DNA of 64,000 nt from Alicyclobacillus sp. SO9 (GCF_016406125.1 NZ_CP066339.1:186001-250000); one strand, 5' to 3'; positions 8,352 through 17,304 are shown, counted from the first letter of the stretch. A program made the numbers and translations. The notes: generated by a model from the letters alone, not told the origin.

Positions 8352-8690
8352 GCCAAGCGGTGGAGCGGTGAGTTGGTTAGTGATCCGAAAGATCACTATC
8401 AGTCGCGGTGACGTGGGATAGGGATCCCAATGATCATTAATGCTACCGCACCCAAGACATTAGTGTCATAAATGGACACTAATGTGGGGAGCGCCGGGGT
8501 GGGGGTGGGAGATAGGGAGCAGCGGGATCCTTATTGCGGAGGGCCATTGGCCATAGGGATCGCAGCGATCACTATTCTTTGGCCGGGCTCGTGATAGGGA
8601 GCGAAAGGATCACTAACAAGCGCTACCGCCAACACACTCGCACGCTGACAACCGTGACCGCCGACAAGCTCCTTCGCCAACAACCGTGAT
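8352..8690. repeat. Long direct repeat, right copy (with element B)
   Basis: Partner of 7254-7585 in the same orientation, about 1.1 kb apart. The copies diverge after the shared GCCAACAACCGTGA segment. The pair would allow deletion of the intervening pseudogene by homologous recombination. Confidence 0.9.
8378..8616 (+). repeat. Six-dyad element, copy B (forward)
   Basis: Dyad centres at 8388, 8429, 8471, 8523, 8564 and 8605 (steps 41, 42, 52, 41, 41). Almost identical to copy A; one G fewer in the slot 3-4 interval accounts for 52 instead of 53. It lies upstream of fabF, between divergent genes, the only copy in such a position. Confidence 0.88.
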
Positions 8691-8908
8691 CGCCGGACAA
8701 CCGTGATCACTAACAAGCACGATTGGAAACAAGCGCAACTAGATTGAAAGCCGGCATCAGCATTTTTAGTGCACATGGTCAAACGACCTAAAACATCCCA
8801 TAATTGGGCTGTGCAACTGTCCGGATGAGGGGTTCGTGTCCGATTTATGCTATGGTAAGAAGGAACTATTTTATACATATCGTTGGCGTCTCGAAAGGGG
8901 AATGAAGC

Positions 8909-10171
8909 ATGTCGCAGGCTGTACAAATTGCGATAACCGGACTGGGCGCGGTTACTCCCTACGGGGCAGGAACATCCGCATTCTGGAACGGAATACTAGA
9001 AGGTAACTCCGTGACAACGAAAATGGAAGACGAGGAACTTGCTCGTTGGACACCGGTTGCGGCACAAGTTACGAATGTGGACTTCGAATCTTACTTAGGC
9101 CGAAAGACTGTTAAAGATACAGATAGGTTCACGCAGTTGGCCCTCGTCGCTGCACAGGAAGCACTGCGTGATGCAGATCTAATTGACTCGAGCCAAAACG
9201 TGAAGTCCCATATGGTAAAGGCAGACGATGTGGGGATTGCTCTGGGTTCGGCTTTTGGGGGTGTCCAGTCGCTGGAAGCGGGATCAGCCAAATTGGCACG
9301 ATTAAACACTGCACGGGTCAGCCCTCGCATTGTCTCAAAGTCCATACCGAATGCTGCAGCCGCAGCCATTGCCAAGGAATACAGTTTTCGCGGTCCGGTT
9401 ATGACATACGCGACTGCCTGTGCATCTGCCGCAAATGCAATTGGAGAATCGGTTCATTGGATCTTGCAAGGGAACGCCGAAGTGATTGTTGCCGGCGGGG
9501 CAGAGTGTCTCTTCACCCCATCGGTTTTGGCGGGTTTGCGGGCCGCAGGTGCTGTAGCCACAACGGGACCGGAGGATGTGCGTCAGTGGTCCCGGCCCTT
9601 CCATCGTGACAGAAAAGGCATGGTAATGGGTGAAGGATCGGCACTGTTGGTTCTGGAGACGTTGGAACACGCCAAAGCCCGCGGTGCCAAGGTCTACGGG
9701 GTACTGTCAGGATATGGTGCTTCCAATGATGCCTACCACGAGACTTCACCTCACCCTGAAGGGGCAGGCGGTTTGCTGGCTATGCAACGAGCCTTGCGGG
9801 GTGCCGGGTTGGACCCAGCAGATATTGATTATGTCAACGCTCATGCAACCGCAACACCAGCCGGGGACGCTGCAGAGTCGATCGCGCTGAGGACCTTGTT
9901 TGGAGACAACGTGGGGGCAACCCCTGTCAGTTCCATTAAGGGTGCTGTCGGTCATATGTTGGGTACGGCCGGTGCGATAGAAAGTATTGCTTGTGTCAAG
10001 GCATTGGAGACAGGATGGTTACCTCCGACGATAAATTGTGACATACCGGATGAGCTCGCTCCACCGGATATTGTCCCGCAGGCGCGACGCGCACCGGTGC
10101 GCCACGTAATGAGCAATTCTTTTGGATTCGGCGGACAGAACGGTGTGCTTATCTGGAGTCAGCCAGAATAG
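8909..10171 (+). CDS. FabF-like beta-ketoacyl-ACP synthase II
   Basis: A 420-residue thiolase-fold condensing enzyme. The catalytic Cys is in TYATACASAANAIGES, the two active-site His in NAHATATPAGD and KGAVGHMLGTAG, with the conserved Lys in the last motif. The C-terminal SNSFGFGGQNGVL block is typical of KAS II. It condenses malonyl-ACP with an acyl primer in fatty-acid elongation. NAHATATP replaces the usual NAHGTSTP, so it is a divergent paralogue rather than the housekeeping FabF, and it lies outside a fab cluster. Its neighbours, a FabL-like reductase and two acyl-CoA ligases on the opposite strand, suggest a dedicated acyl-chain pathway. ATG 8909 follows GAAAGGGG. Confidence 0.88.
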   Translation: MSQAVQIAITGLGAVTPYGAGTSAFWNGILEGNSVTTKMEDEELARWTPVAAQVTNVDFESYLGRKTVKDTDRFTQLALVAAQEALRDADLIDSSQNVKSHMVKADDVGIALGSAFGGVQSLEAGSAKLARLNTARVSPRIVSKSIPNAAAAAIAKEYSFRGPVMTYATACASAANAIGESVHWILQGNAEVIVAGGAECLFTPSVLAGLRAAGAVATTGPEDVRQWSRPFHRDRKGMVMGEGSALLVLETLEHAKARGAKVYGVLSGYGASNDAYHETSPHPEGAGGLLAMQRALRGAGLDPADIDYVNAHATATPAGDAAESIALRTLFGDNVGATPVSSIKGAVGHMLGTAGAIESIACVKALETGWLPPTINCDIPDELAPPDIVPQARRAPVRHVMSNSFGFGGQNGVLIWSQPE

Positions 10172-10224
10172 GTACTGTGGTTCGTGCATGGGCTTCTGCG
10201 GATGGTGGAGCCTTGGAGGCGAGG

Positions 10225-10413
10225 AATAAGCATCGCTCAGGTGCTTATTTGAGTTTTAATTGATGAATGGAGAAATATAAGCGCTTGTGGAGCGCTTATA
10301 TACCAATTTTCTTTAGATTTCTCTCGTTTTCTGGCTAATAGGCTTCTCTGGAGCGCTTATTTGTGTCCGTGGTGCATGGTTTAGGTAAATAAGCGCTTGC
10401 CGAGAGCTTATTT
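10225..10413. repeat. Cluster of AATAAGC/GCTTATT dyads
   Basis: Three hairpins and one extra arm share AATAAGC arms: 10225-10249 (8-bp arms), 10275-10301 (perfect 11-bp stem ATATAAGCGCT), 10352-10397 (11-bp arms AGCGCTTATTT), and an extra GCTTATTT at 10406-10413 that can pair with the same AAATAAGC. The second is followed by a T-rich run and may terminate fabF. This is a different motif from the GATC dyads. Confidence 0.6.
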
Positions 10414-10565
10414 GCCCGCTGGCTGCTCGCCCGCTGGCTGCCCGCTGCCCGCTGCTCGCTGGCTGCTCGCTGGCTGCTCGCTGGCTGCCCGCTGGCTGCT
10501 CGCCCGCTGCTCGCCCGCTGCTCGCCCGCTGCCCGCTGCCCGCCCGCTGGCCGGCGGCCGCCATC
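10414..10565. repeat. GC-rich low-complexity array after fabL
   Basis: About 150 bases of degenerate GCTGGCTGCTCGCCC-type repeats between the 3' ends of the fabF-like and fabL-like genes. Long reading frames here are repeat artefacts. No other signal is visible. Confidence 0.8.
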
Positions 10566-10629
10566 GCCGGTCGGCCGACTGGCTACCGCCGCCGACCGGC
10601 TTCAGCGGGATCGTCTGGGTGAGCGGGAC

Positions 10630-11400
10630 TTATGGAACCTTCAACGTAAGGCCGCCGTCTAGACGAACAGACTGGCCGCGAATCATTTCAGCTTCAGGGG
10701 AACAGAGGAACAACGCTAAGTTAGCCACATCATCTGCATTGACCATGCGTGGATAAGGTAGTTTTTTCTCCATCTGTGCCCACGTTGTTTCTATATCAGG
10801 GAAGTTTTTCAATTCACCAGTTACGACAGCTCCGGCAGAAATGGCGTTTGCATTGATACGCTTGTCCGCCAGTTCGACTGCAAAATATCGAACAAGCGAT
10901 TCCAGTGCAGCTTTGGATGCGCCGACGCTTGTGTAGTAGGGAAAAACGTGATCGGAACCGAACGAAGAAATGGCTAGCAAAGCACCGCCGTCCTTCATGA
11001 GCTTGGCAGCGTGTTGGGCACCGAGCAAGAACGCTCTCGCGTTAACGTCTTGTGTCCAGTCCCATCCTTTTATATCGAGATCCATCGCTTGTCGATTGCG
11101 GCTGGAAGCTGCATTGTGAATAAAAACGTCAAGTTGTCCAAATTTGGCACGAATTTCTTGGAACATGACTTGAATTCTATCTGGTTGCGTCAAATTAGCT
11201 TTGACCACCAATGCTTCCTGGCCAGCCTCTTCAACCATTCTCGCTGTTTCCTTTGCTCCCGCCGTATTGCGGAAACAGTGGACGGCAACATTGGCCCCTT
11301 CTTCTGCGAAACGGACGGCAAGTTTCTGCCCAATTCCGCGGGAACTCCCGGTAATACATACGACTTTTCCTGCATACCGCTGTACTGTTGTCACAGGCAC
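10630..11400 (-). CDS. fabL: FabL-type enoyl-ACP reductase III
   Basis: A 256-residue short-chain dehydrogenase fold: GSSRGIG nucleotide-binding motif near residue 18, NAAS motif, and the active site YTSVGASK with a Tyr-x6-Lys spacing. That spacing distinguishes enoyl-ACP reductases from ordinary SDRs (Tyr-x3-Lys). Segments such as NAASSRNRQAMDLD..WDWT and AISAGAVVTGELKNFPD closely follow B. subtilis FabL as I remember it. It reduces the enoyl-ACP double bond with NADPH, the last step of each elongation cycle. It is transcribed in the same direction as the two acyl-CoA ligase genes upstream (98-base gap), so it may be the last gene of that operon. Confidence 0.85.
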   Translation of the reverse strand: MPVTTVQRYAGKVVCITGSSRGIGQKLAVRFAEEGANVAVHCFRNTAGAKETARMVEEAGQEALVVKANLTQPDRIQVMFQEIRAKFGQLDVFIHNAASSRNRQAMDLDIKGWDWTQDVNARAFLLGAQHAAKLMKDGGALLAISSFGSDHVFPYYTSVGASKAALESLVRYFAVELADKRINANAISAGAVVTGELKNFPDIETTWAQMEKKLPYPRMVNADDVANLALFLCSPEAEMIRGQSVRLDGGLTLKVP

Positions 11401-11498
11401 ACCTCGTTTCCGGTACTTAAATCCATCAAGCCGCTACATCATGTTAGGTCTTATGTCATATTTTCGAGGGGCGGCTTGTGTTGAACCAGTATACATGT

Positions 11499-13277
11499 TT
11501 ATCGGCTTGGTAGAACACCCTCTTGTTCCAACTTTTTCTGAATTTCTTTACGCAGGACGAATTTTTGAATCTTCCCGCTGGGCGTCCTCGGGAAGTCGGC
11601 AACGACTTCCAACCGTTCCGGCCAGTCCTGCTGCCTGATGCCGTTGTTGCGCAGAAACTCTCGCATTTTATCAATGGTGAACCGTTCGTTAGACGATGAG
11701 GACAGCCATCCGCCTGCCGATGTGCCCGATGACCCGCCTGTCGATCCGCCTGTCGATCCGTTTGCCGATCCGTTTGTCAATCCGCTCCCCGCCCGCGCAC
11801 CGGACCGTGCACTCTTTCTGAGGCTGACCAAGGCGCAGCCTACCTCGGCGCTGGGATCTGCGGGGTCCGCCATAGCGACTACTTGTGCGACAGCGACGTC
11901 GGGGTGTTCGTGGAGCAGGTTTTCCAGCAGAGTCACAGGAACCTGTTCACCGTGATGTCGAATGATATCGCTGCTTCTCCCAGCTAAACGAATGTATCCG
12001 TCTGAATCCATTACGGCTCTGTCACCTGTCTTGAACCAGTCGCCCACATACTGCTCACGTGTAAACTCAATTCTGTCCAGGTATCCGACAAACATTGCCG
12101 GGCCGCGGCACCACAAGTCTCCTTCTGTGTCCGCAGGACAGGGGTTGCCTTCCAGATTGACAACGCTCAGTTCCATGCCGGGACAAGGGTACCCGGCAGT
12201 ATTGCAAAGCTTGTCTTCCGAGTCATCGAGATAGGTTAAAGTCACGAGACCGTTCTCTGACTGACCCCATCCTGCCAGAATGGTACACGGAAGTTTTTTT
12301 GCGGCTTCTTTGACCAGAGACGGCGGGACTGGGGCGCCGGCAGTGCAGAATGCGCGGAAAGAACTTAAGTCTCTGTCTTCAATGTCTTCTACATTAACGG
12401 CGTCAGACAAATACGGAGTGGCACCCATTGTAACGGACACACCGTCCTGTTCAATTCTGTCCAGGAATTCAGAGGCATTCCATTCATCCTGATAAATGGC
12501 CGTACAGCCGCAGTGCACTTGGATTCTTGCACCGTATAGAAATCCCGTCTGGTGAGCAAAAGTCGATGCCATGAATACGACGTCTTCACTGGTAATGTTC
12601 AGCCTCTCCTTAAAATACTCGGTAGAGACACACAACGAGTTGTGCGTGTGCATGACACCTTTTGGTTCGCCGGTGGTTCCTGAGGTAAACACAATTTCCG
12701 TGACATCGTTTGGATCCACATACAGCAGATCCAACTCTGCTTTGTCGTCCCGCTCTTCCCATGGTTCATCCATGAGTTTGCTGAAGGATTCCATGGGCTC
12801 GGGGACTTTGTCGCCGATAACCAGGACATGTTCCATCATTGGCCAGCCGTCTTTTAATCTGTCGACCATTGCCGTGAAATCAAAGCCGCCAAACTCATCT
12901 GGGATGACCAGCAGCTTTGATTTGGCAGCTTTGACCATATAGTCTATCTGTTCGTCTCGGTAAATAGGAATGAGAGGATTACTGATAGCACCAATGCGCG
13001 TTGCGGCAAAGTGCAAGATAACAAACTCATTCCAGTTTGGCAGTTGGAAGGAGATGACGTCATCGGGGACTACCCCCATGGCTTTGAGACCCAATGCAAC
13101 TCTGTCTACTTGACGGGAGAGTTCACGAAAGGTGTAGCTGGATCTGCCGTCTGAAATGGCTGTTTTATCCGGTTGTGCTGCAGCTGATTCCTTGAGATAG
13201 TCAATAATAGTCTTGTTCGGCCAGCGTGACTTGTATTTGTCTATGAGTTCTGCCGTTAGCGTCGTTTCAAGATTCAT
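11499..13277 (-). CDS. Acyl-CoA synthetase (AliA/FadD-like AMP-forming ligase)
   Basis: A 592-residue ANL-superfamily enzyme. Visible motifs: P-loop FTSGTTGEPKG, aromatic motif GWGQSENG, hinge GRSSDIIRHHGEQV and the catalytic C-terminal Lys motif FPRTPSGKIQK. It activates a carboxylic acid to acyl-AMP and then acyl-CoA. The general look is that of cyclohexanecarboxylate-CoA ligase-like or medium-chain ligases; the acid is not determinable. The start ATG at 13275-13277 is 9 bases after GAGGAGG and overlaps the upstream ligase gene by 11 bases, so translation is probably coupled. An unusual Gly/Ser/Thr-rich stretch of about 40 residues is inserted in the C-terminal domain (encoded at about 11690-11826). 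Confidence 0.88.
   Translation of the reverse strand: MNLETTLTAELIDKYKSRWPNKTIIDYLKESAAAQPDKTAISDGRSSYTFRELSRQVDRVALGLKAMGVVPDDVISFQLPNWNEFVILHFAATRIGAISNPLIPIYRDEQIDYMVKAAKSKLLVIPDEFGGFDFTAMVDRLKDGWPMMEHVLVIGDKVPEPMESFSKLMDEPWEERDDKAELDLLYVDPNDVTEIVFTSGTTGEPKGVMHTHNSLCVSTEYFKERLNITSEDVVFMASTFAHQTGFLYGARIQVHCGCTAIYQDEWNASEFLDRIEQDGVSVTMGATPYLSDAVNVEDIEDRDLSSFRAFCTAGAPVPPSLVKEAAKKLPCTILAGWGQSENGLVTLTYLDDSEDKLCNTAGYPCPGMELSVVNLEGNPCPADTEGDLWCRGPAMFVGYLDRIEFTREQYVGDWFKTGDRAVMDSDGYIRLAGRSSDIIRHHGEQVPVTLLENLLHEHPDVAVAQVVAMADPADPSAEVGCALVSLRKSARSGARAGSGLTNGSANGSTGGSTGGSSGTSAGGWLSSSSNERFTIDKMREFLRNNGIRQQDWPERLEVVADFPRTPSGKIQKFVLRKEIQKKLEQEGVLPSR
11690..11826. repeat. Intragenic repeat encoding Gly/Ser insertion
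   Basis: Degenerate 12-bp repeats (GTCGATCCGCCT type) inside the acyl-CoA ligase gene encode GSANGSTGGSTGGSSG and flanking Ser-rich residues. They lie between the hinge and the catalytic Lys motif. Reading frame is maintained, which suggests a tolerated surface loop grown by slippage. Confidence 0.75.
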
Positions 13278-14985
13278 ACGTAACAACCTCCTCAGATTCT
13301 GCAATAAGCTGCAACAGGTGGCTGCGGCTAAGAGCGGATGTTTGTTTTTCTTTGGGCACCGTTACGAACGCGAGTCTGTCAGGTACTTGCCATGATGCGA
13401 GCCCTTTCTCCAATAAGTACAAACGCAAATCTTCCAGTGTTAGTTTTGCTGTCTCTGGACTCAGTACCAAATAGGCAAGAGTCCGTTTCCCGAGCGTTTT
13501 GTCAGGTATACCGATTACCGCAGCCGCATCAATCAGCGGGTGGGTGAGGCACATCGTTTCTACTTCTTTCGGATCAATTTTCGTGCCGCCCCGGTTAATC
13601 ACCGCATCTCGGCGGCCCCTGTATCGGAACCGTCCTTCACTGTCCTGCTGCAGCAGGTCTCCCGAGTGGAACCAGCCGTCTGCATCCCACCGATTACGGG
13701 AAAACTCAGGCTGCTTGTAGTACCCGGCACTGAAACTAGGACCCTTGCACCACACCTCGCCAATCATGCCCTGCCTGACGGTGTCCCCTTTGTCATCCAC
13801 CAGCTTAACCTGCATACCCGGAATGGCAGTACCTACTGTTTCGTTGACAGCTTCAACGGGGCTATCCGGTCGTGTTGCCGACGCAAGGAAGCCTTCACTC
13901 CAGCCAAACATGGCTCCAACTTTCCAGCCTGTGTCTCGCTGCAGTTGCTTCAAAGTATTTGTTGGAACGGGGGCTCCCGCGTAGAAAAACATTTTGGCTG
14001 AGGACACGTCTGCCTTCTGCAAGTGAGGCGATTCTGCGATGTGTATTAAGTGCGGCGGAGCTCCTACCATGTAACGGACCTGATACGATTCAATCCACTT
14101 CAACGTTGTTCGAACGGAAAAGCGATTTTGCAGCAGTATCCTGCCATTGCTTACAATCGGCATAGTCAGTCCGACCAGAAAACCGGTGAGGTGGTAGAGG
14201 GGGGCCAGACACAGCATCGCTTCTTCGGCTTCCAGACCGTATAAGTTGGCATAAGTCCGCGCTGCCCACAGGGTGTTTGCGTGTAAGTGGACAATTCCCT
14301 TCGGCCGGCCTGTCGTACCAGCGGTAAATACCATGACAAAGGGACTCAGAGCCTGGGGCCGATTTTCATTCTCGGCTGTCGGAGCAAGCTTCTTGCCGCT
14401 CAACTTGGCCCCGGTGTAAGACAACACACGGACTCCAGTGACATCACCGCTGGCGTCATCATGGCGGGTGTCATCCAGGTTGTCAGCACTGTGTTGCTCA
14501 CTGCGGTTGTCGTCCCGGATGAGAATGGTCTCTAGGTGCGGCAAGTCAGGAGCCATGGTTATGGCTGTCTGGGCGACATCGTGGCCTTTGATATTGTCTG
14601 CCACAATCAATACGGAGGCTTCAGCCAGGTGGAGGCTGTCTTTGATGGCTTGGGAACCGAGATCGGCCTGGAGAATCACTGCAATTGCCCCAATCCGTGC
14701 TGCCGCAAACACAGCAACGACGAAATCCAGTGACGTGGGGAGTTGAATAGCGACCTTGCTGCCTCTATGTATGCCGAGCTCCAGCAAAACAGTGGCAACA
14801 GATTCCGCTTCTTGCCACAATTCCTTGTTGCTAAGCGTGCGGCTGTCGTCCCCATGCATGAGATGCGGGTATGCCTGAACGTTTTGCGCAAAGACATCCA
14901 CAAATGTCTCCTCCGGCCAGGTCCCTGTGTCCAGCCAATTTTGTGCTTCCTCCATGTTTAGCACACTTCCGGGAAATAAGTCCAT
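13267..14985 (-). CDS. Acyl-CoA synthetase-like protein lacking the A10 lysine
   Basis: A 572-residue ANL-superfamily protein with a good P-loop (FTAGTTGRPKG), aromatic motif (FGWSEG), and hinge motif (RGRRDAVINRGGTKI). At the C-terminus, where the family has P-x4-G-K with the adenylating Lys, this protein reads VPKEKQTSALSRS, so the Gly-Lys pair is absent. Adenylation should be weak or lost, unless a nearby Lys substitutes; it might instead work with the downstream ligase. A charged low-complexity insertion (HSADNLDDTRHDDASGD) precedes the P-loop. The start ATG at 14983-14985 is 5 bases after GGAGGG. First gene of the fabL operon. Confidence 0.8.
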   Translation of the reverse strand: MDLFPGSVLNMEEAQNWLDTGTWPEETFVDVFAQNVQAYPHLMHGDDSRTLSNKELWQEAESVATVLLELGIHRGSKVAIQLPTSLDFVVAVFAAARIGAIAVILQADLGSQAIKDSLHLAEASVLIVADNIKGHDVAQTAITMAPDLPHLETILIRDDNRSEQHSADNLDDTRHDDASGDVTGVRVLSYTGAKLSGKKLAPTAENENRPQALSPFVMVFTAGTTGRPKGIVHLHANTLWAARTYANLYGLEAEEAMLCLAPLYHLTGFLVGLTMPIVSNGRILLQNRFSVRTTLKWIESYQVRYMVGAPPHLIHIAESPHLQKADVSSAKMFFYAGAPVPTNTLKQLQRDTGWKVGAMFGWSEGFLASATRPDSPVEAVNETVGTAIPGMQVKLVDDKGDTVRQGMIGEVWCKGPSFSAGYYKQPEFSRNRWDADGWFHSGDLLQQDSEGRFRYRGRRDAVINRGGTKIDPKEVETMCLTHPLIDAAAVIGIPDKTLGKRTLAYLVLSPETAKLTLEDLRLYLLEKGLASWQVPDRLAFVTVPKEKQTSALSRSHLLQLIAESEEVVTYES

Positions 14986-15067
14986 TTTATCCCTCCTGTC
15001 ACGAGTGATATTCTTACCGATTTCGCTGACAAAGTACGGGCTCCATTCCCCTATTATATCGAAAGAA

Positions 15068-15105
15068 CAACTATAGTTCGAATATTCGGTGACAATTGAT
15101 AGTTG
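15068..15105. promoter_or_regulatory. Candidate operator upstream of acyl-CoA ligase operon
   Basis: CAACTAT (15068-15074) and ATAGTTG (15099-15105) form an inverted repeat enclosing the perfect 10-bp palindrome CGAATATTCG (15079-15088). It lies about 85-120 bases upstream of the ligase start. Dyads of this size suit a TetR/FadR-type regulator; none is encoded next to it. Confidence 0.4.
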
Positions 15106-15247
15106 TGGTATGCATCAGCCGACCGGGGTCATGGGCTGACAGGGCAGCGATGGTAGGGAGTGGCCCACCTGGACAATCGGTTGGCAGGGCAGCGATGGGA
15201 ACGGCTGACGGTTGTGACGGCAGCTGTTCAATGAGGGCATCCGGTGC

Positions 15248-16498
15248 TTAGAGCACAACGGTCACCGTTGTGCCTTTGTCCGGAGTGCTGGTGAGGGAGA
15301 TGTCTCCGCCGTGAGCGTCCACAATCCACTTGGCGATGGAGAGGCCTAATCCGCTGCCGCCGGTCTTTCGTGATCGGGCCTTGTCAGCACGGTAAAATCG
15401 ATGAAAAACATTTGGAATATCCGCTTCATCAATGCCAATCCCGGTATCCTCTACAGTCACTTCAATGCCCTTGCCGCGGCGGTTGCACACGACATGAATC
15501 TTGCCGCCGGGGCGATTGTACTTCACTGCATTGTCCAAAAGGATATAGAGTAACTGCCGAAACCGCTCGTCGTCCAGTTCTGCAGTGAGGGGGCGATGAC
15601 ATTCCAACGAGATCCCGATATCTTCACTTTTGCAAAGGGGCACAAAATTATCTATGGTCTTATCCAGCACCTCAGGAACAGACACCTGGTGCTTTTCAAT
15701 TTGGATTGCATTTGAATCGCCCCTCGACAAGGTCAACAGGTTGTCCACCAGCCGTGATACACGCTTTGCCTCCTGATAGATACTGCCAATTTTCTCCGAC
15801 TCTTCATCGATTGTCTTGTCTGGATTATGCAGGAGCATCTCAGCTCGGGCCTGAATTGCCATGAGCGGCGTGCGCAGTTCATGGGATGCATCAGCTACGA
15901 ATTGTGTTTGCCTGTCCCAAGACTTTCGAATGGGAATCAGGGCTCTGTCGGCTAACATGAAGCCGATAAAAACGGATAATGCTGCCGCAATCACCGTGCC
16001 CAAAATCAAGAGGAACAGCAAGTTATGCAAAGTAGAACGCAGTTGGTCTTCGTTGCGCACAAGCTGGAGAATGAGATGCCGTTTGTTGACGATGACGGCT
16101 GCGTTGATCACACGGTAGTAGTGTCCGTCAAAGCTGATTGTCAGGTGGTTGTCGTTCAAATGGGATTTCAATACCTCAACTTGATTGGATGAGGCAAAGA
16201 GGGGCTGTTTGGAAATCAGGTGCCCTTTTTTGTTCCATAGAAACATAGCCAAGGGAGCACGCATTGCCCCCTGACTCGTTTGTGTACTCAGCGTATCGCC
16301 GCGAATCAATTTTTTTGGAATCCGTCCTGCTTCCAGCGCTCGAGTCATGGGCCTGGCTTGTGCAGTCATATTTTTGTCGAAATCCTTGTACGATTTGTTC
16401 AACATGAAACCGTATAGAATGGAACCCAGAATCAGCAAAACAACGAAGATGAGGACGGATGTAAGTAGTGTGAATTTGAAGCGAATTCGCGCAATCAT
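15248..16498 (-). CDS. Sensor histidine kinase (HisKA type)
   Basis: A 416-residue membrane kinase: one TM helix at residues 10-32, an extracytoplasmic sensor segment to about 155, a second TM near 158-182, then a short linker, H-box FVADASHELRTPL with the phospho-accepting His, N-box DNAVKYNRPGG, and the G boxes DTGIGID and GGSGLGLSIAKW. It autophosphorylates and passes the phosphate to the regulator encoded just upstream. Its ATG overlaps the regulator's TGA by four bases (ATGA), so the two are translationally coupled. No sensor family is recognisable, so the stimulus is unknown. Confidence 0.92.
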   Translation of the reverse strand: MIARIRFKFTLLTSVLIFVVLLILGSILYGFMLNKSYKDFDKNMTAQARPMTRALEAGRIPKKLIRGDTLSTQTSQGAMRAPLAMFLWNKKGHLISKQPLFASSNQVEVLKSHLNDNHLTISFDGHYYRVINAAVIVNKRHLILQLVRNEDQLRSTLHNLLFLLILGTVIAAALSVFIGFMLADRALIPIRKSWDRQTQFVADASHELRTPLMAIQARAEMLLHNPDKTIDEESEKIGSIYQEAKRVSRLVDNLLTLSRGDSNAIQIEKHQVSVPEVLDKTIDNFVPLCKSEDIGISLECHRPLTAELDDERFRQLLYILLDNAVKYNRPGGKIHVVCNRRGKGIEVTVEDTGIGIDEADIPNVFHRFYRADKARSRKTGGSGLGLSIAKWIVDAHGGDISLTSTPDKGTTVTVVL

Positions 16499-17178
16499 GA
16501 GGACGGCTCCCGAAGGATAAAGCCGACGCCGCGCTTGGTCACCAGATACGCATCTGCTCCCGCTTGCGCCAGCTTTTTGCGGATATAGTGAATGTAGACG
16601 TCCACTACAGATTCCCCTGAATCAGAATCGAATCCCCAAATTCTGCTGAAAATCTGGTCCCGTGTAACTATTCTTCCCTGGTTTCGTACCAAAAACTCCA
16701 ATACTTCATACTCTTTGCCTCGTAAATTCAAGGGTGTTCCATCAACATAACCTTCCAGTGTATCGATATACAGAAGTAGGCGGCCGCAGCCTAATCGGTT
16801 GTTCTCATTACTGTAGCCTGCGTTTCTGCGAAGTAAGGCCCGTACTCTGGCCAGCAATTCCGTCACGGCGAAGGGCTTGACCAGATAGTCGTCAGCTCCC
16901 ACATCCAGACCCCGAACCCTGTCCGTCACACTGTCTTTGGCGGTGACCAGCAACACGGGTGTTGTAACGCCTTTTGCTCGGAGTTCTGTCACCAGCGAAA
17001 GGCCGTCCAGTTCGGGGAGCATGATGTCGAGGACAACGAGATCGTAAATAGCTTCCCCGGCTTTCCACAGTCCGTCGAGTCCGTCTACCGCCTCATCTGT
17101 ATCATAAAGGTCTTCTTGAAGTGCTTCGCAAATGATTGCACGAATCGTTGCATCGTCTTCAACTACAAGAATTTTCAT
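16495..17178 (-). CDS. OmpR-family response regulator
   Basis: A 227-residue regulator starting at MKILVVEDD. The receiver domain has the acidic pair EDD, phospho-acceptor Asp in LVVLDIMLPELDG, Thr in LLVTAKD and Lys in YLVKPF. It is followed by a winged-helix DNA-binding domain (REPSS end, with YIHYIRKKL and TKRGVGF). The first gene of the pair. An in-frame longer start at 17241 would add 21 residues before the receiver domain and is unlikely. The adjacent secreted coiled-coil gene is a possible target, by position only. Confidence 0.92.
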   Translation of the reverse strand: MKILVVEDDATIRAIICEALQEDLYDTDEAVDGLDGLWKAGEAIYDLVVLDIMLPELDGLSLVTELRAKGVTTPVLLVTAKDSVTDRVRGLDVGADDYLVKPFAVTELLARVRALLRRNAGYSNENNRLGCGRLLLYIDTLEGYVDGTPLNLRGKEYEVLEFLVRNQGRIVTRDQIFSRIWGFDSDSGESVVDVYIHYIRKKLAQAGADAYLVTKRGVGFILREPSS

Positions 17179-17304
17179 TCCGAATCCTGCCTTTGTCGCA
17201 CTCATTATCCTCATTATAAGAGATAGCGGGGCAAGGGTCACACCTTGGCTCGACTCTCCCTTTTTTCGAGGCTGTCGATTGGGTTGTTTGGCTGTCTGAC
17301 GCTT

